Assembly: GCF_048128805.1 (NCBI RefSeq)
Contig: NC_136020.1
Location: 6,779,653-6,843,652 of the forward strand
Length of the DNA stretch: 64,000 bases
Source: Centroberyx gerrardi
Taxonomy: Eukaryota > Chordata > Actinopteri > Beryciformes > Berycidae
Direction: 5' to 3'
Shown here: in pieces, positions 63,001 to 64,000 of the stretch
Layout of the letters: each line of letters begins with the position of its first letter
Position numbering within the stretch: the stretch's first letter is position 1
Made by a program: the position numbers and the translations under genes
The notes under the pieces: model-generated
Told to the model about the DNA's origin: nothing
Seen by the model: the letters and a program-made list of their open reading frames with translations, nothing else
Databases searched by the model: none

Positions 63001-64000
63001 CCTCCGAAGAGCTGAACACGCAGCTCTCTCCTCGGGGGGGGGGGGACACCACGCCCCCGCTCTGTTTGCCTTGGCAGGGCCTACCACCTTTTAGGAAGTA
63101 TCACTTTGTCATTCAGCGCACGGTTTCATTCTGATGCACATGCAGAGCCTCACTTTTGAGTTATACGGCTTCATCCGTAGCCAAGACAGTCATGCATGCC
63201 TTATAAGATTTGCACATGCTTAATAGAGACAAAAAAACCCTGCTTTGTGATTATCTGCTGTTTATGCGTCTGAATCCACGGGGTTTCTCATAAAGCACGT
63301 CTCATTCTGCAGGGAGTTCACCAGTGTGATATTGCGTAATAATGTCTTTACAAGATGATGACGCTGCCCCGGAGACCTTGGGAGAGTGTGTGTGTGCATT
63401 GCATGAAAGAACTCACCAGCCATTTCCATAATGTTGACAAGTGGTTTATTCAGCAGGAATGGTGAACAATTTGTCAGTATTTTAAACGTTTTCTACAGAA
63501 GGCAATCGAGCACCATAAATAACAGCGCTTTAATCAAACAGTTTCTTGGACAGTGAGCTTATGGAAATTACATTTTTCTCATTAAACACTTTCATAGAGT
63601 CATGACGATATCATTAACTCCCACATTTTTAGATTTGATTTCATTTGAGACTTCATTATTTGGGTGATGAACAGAACTGTTTGTTGGTTGCTGTAGCTTT
63701 CTTCCTCGGTGCTCCAAAGGTACCAGACATATTGAGGGACTTTCGCCTGGCTCACTTTGATTTCTATTTATAACACAAGCTTTATTTCGGGGGACCGGAG
63801 ACAGTGTCTGATGGGCATATTGCAGCTGTAGTGCAGTTCAAATGGGGATGGCATCAATCAGTACGTTATGATCTGGTCAACAGTTTGGTTGACTATAATA
63901 ATGTTGAGTGAGGCTTCGTTTTCATCAAAAAGTCTTTGGTATGTACCGTATATCTGAAGACTTGGGAGGACCAGAGTTGTTTGCCAACAGCTTCGTTTTT

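Larger units (their letters stand above)
59240..64000. other. Intergenic region beyond pmch
   Basis: No gene is recognised. It holds a CT microsatellite, a TG microsatellite, a G16 run, a hAT-like element and poly-A runs (listed separately). The stretch 62780-63000 is high-complexity and could be a conserved element. In other vertebrates igf1 follows pmch, so it may lie to the right; none of its exons is visible here. Confidence 0.55.

Overview
The window looks like vertebrate, almost certainly teleost fish, nuclear DNA. Supporting signs are multi-exon genes with GT-AG introns, many CA/TG and GA microsatellites, tRNA-derived SINEs with a fish-type 3' domain, hAT-like terminal-inverted-repeat elements, and a th2 gene (a second tyrosine hydroxylase kept in fish and lost in placental mammals). 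No bacterial, viral or CRISPR features were seen.

Five protein genes could be rebuilt exon by exon in one continuous frame. In order: pah (+, 16919-28571, 13 coding exons, 460 aa), th2 (+, 29865-34421, 12 exons, 472 aa), nup37 (-, 38166-46623, 9 coding exons plus 5' UTR exon, 325 aa), parpbp (+, 48792-56979, 10 coding exons, 589 aa) and pmch (-, 57565-59119, 3 exons, 144 aa). The nup37-parpbp-pmch block matches the order I recall for human chromosome 12q23, where IGF1, PAH and ASCL1 are also close. The gene-free left flank (1-16918) may therefore hold distal regulatory DNA of pah or an ascl1 gene, and the right flank (59240-64000) may lead toward igf1; neither gene is in the window.

Layout: 1-16918 has no recognisable gene, but holds microsatellites, SINEs, hAT-type repeats and some high-complexity blocks that could be conserved non-coding DNA. 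pah and th2 are tandem aromatic amino-acid hydroxylase paralogues whose start and polyadenylation sites are only about 0.6 kb apart and whose catalytic exons have identical lengths. 34643-38081 is intergenic. nup37 and parpbp are head to head over a promoter region of about 0.3 kb with ETS, E2F, CCAAT and CHR-like motifs. parpbp and pmch converge tail to tail, with polyadenylation signals on opposite strands only two bases apart.

Most notable points: a probable GC-AG intron in th2; a pmch intronic stop followed two bases later by AATAAA, which could yield a precursor without MCH; overlapping 3' ends of parpbp and pmch; a pah splice donor embedded in a TG repeat; and several hAT-type insertions with recognisable 8-bp target duplications. 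I did not find a convincing new multi-gene system.
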